Positions 42,413 through 42,502 of a DNA stretch of 42,502 nt are shown piece after piece; positions within the stretch are counted from its first letter, which is position 1, and the number at the start of each line of letters is the position of its first letter. Below the pieces are notes generated by a model. It ran no database searches, was not told the DNA's origin, and saw only the letters and a list, made by a program, of their open reading frames with translations. This stretch comes from an uncultured Erysipelotrichaceae bacterium. GTDB lineage: Bacteria > Bacillota_I > Bacilli_A > Erysipelotrichales > Erysipelotrichaceae. The stretch is from positions 1 through 42,502 of the forward strand of contig CADABS010000015.1 in the NCBI GenBank assembly GCA_902786245.1. The letters run 5' to 3'. A program made the translations under genes and the position numbers.

Positions 42413-42502
42413 GGCAATATGAATTGAACCGGCTGATGAAAGAACATTTCGGCACAGAGTTAACGCCTGTTATGAATTCCAGTTATAAGATACAGGACAA
42501 TG

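Overview
This window comes from a low- to mid-GC Bacillota genome, most plausibly an Erysipelotrichia-type gut Firmicute. The evidence is an S10-spc-alpha ribosomal superoperon in Firmicutes order, zinc-type uS14 and bL36, a zinc-finger adenylate kinase, a HrcA/CIRCE operator before an hsp20 gene, LPXTG and Cna_B surface protein architecture, and phospho-beta-glucosidases. The superoperon lacks rpmD (uL30), which is also missing in Mollicutes-related lineages. The genus call is inference; no 16S rRNA or tRNA gene is present.

Layout. Almost everything lies on the minus strand. (1) 1-671: a 5' fragment of a GH1 glycosidase, broken after about 191 codons and joined to the out-of-frame 3' end of another gene. 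(2) 737-6071: a nucleoside-type ABC importer (lipoprotein, double ATPase, two permeases), with a promoter, a roughly 170-nt leader ending in an attenuator-like hairpin, and a cre-like palindrome upstream. (3) 6079-8337: an esterase, a divergent LicD-family gene, and hsp20 with a CIRCE element over its promoter. (4) 8426-15444: a cyclase-family/M20 hydrolase pair, a vWA protein and a macro-domain protein, a small bL12-CTD-like protein on the plus strand, a Sel1-repeat protein, and two small overlapping HTH proteins resembling phage or sigma region 4 regulators. (5) 15644-19164: a DUF4012-type membrane-anchored protein and a complete GH1 6-phospho-beta-glucosidase. (6) 19250-32990: the ribosomal superoperon rpsJ to rplQ, including secY, adk, infA and rpoA but not rpmD or map, with a promoter and a structured leader before rpsJ.

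(7) 33152-38868 is the most unusual block: a PAP2-like enzyme, a remnant 3' gene end with its own terminator, two LytTR response regulators flanking one AgrC-like histidine kinase, two paralogous XRE regulators with near-identical upstream blocks, and a small membrane protein plus a secreted protein. The last two sit behind a promoter preceded by a 21-bp-spaced direct repeat of the LytTR-binding type. I infer a self-contained sensing circuit whose output is the membrane/secreted pair. One regulator runs 357 bp antisense through the kinase gene, and the secreted protein appears to have a one-base frameshift in its signal peptide.

(8) 38939-40471: a HAD phosphatase, a membrane-anchored barnase-like RNase on a Pro/Glu repeat stalk, and a barstar-like inhibitor, in one operon. 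(9) 40574-42502: an LPXTG-anchored Cna_B surface protein whose 5' end, including any signal peptide, is missing. Both window edges therefore show gene discontinuities, which may be real rearrangements or contig-end effects.
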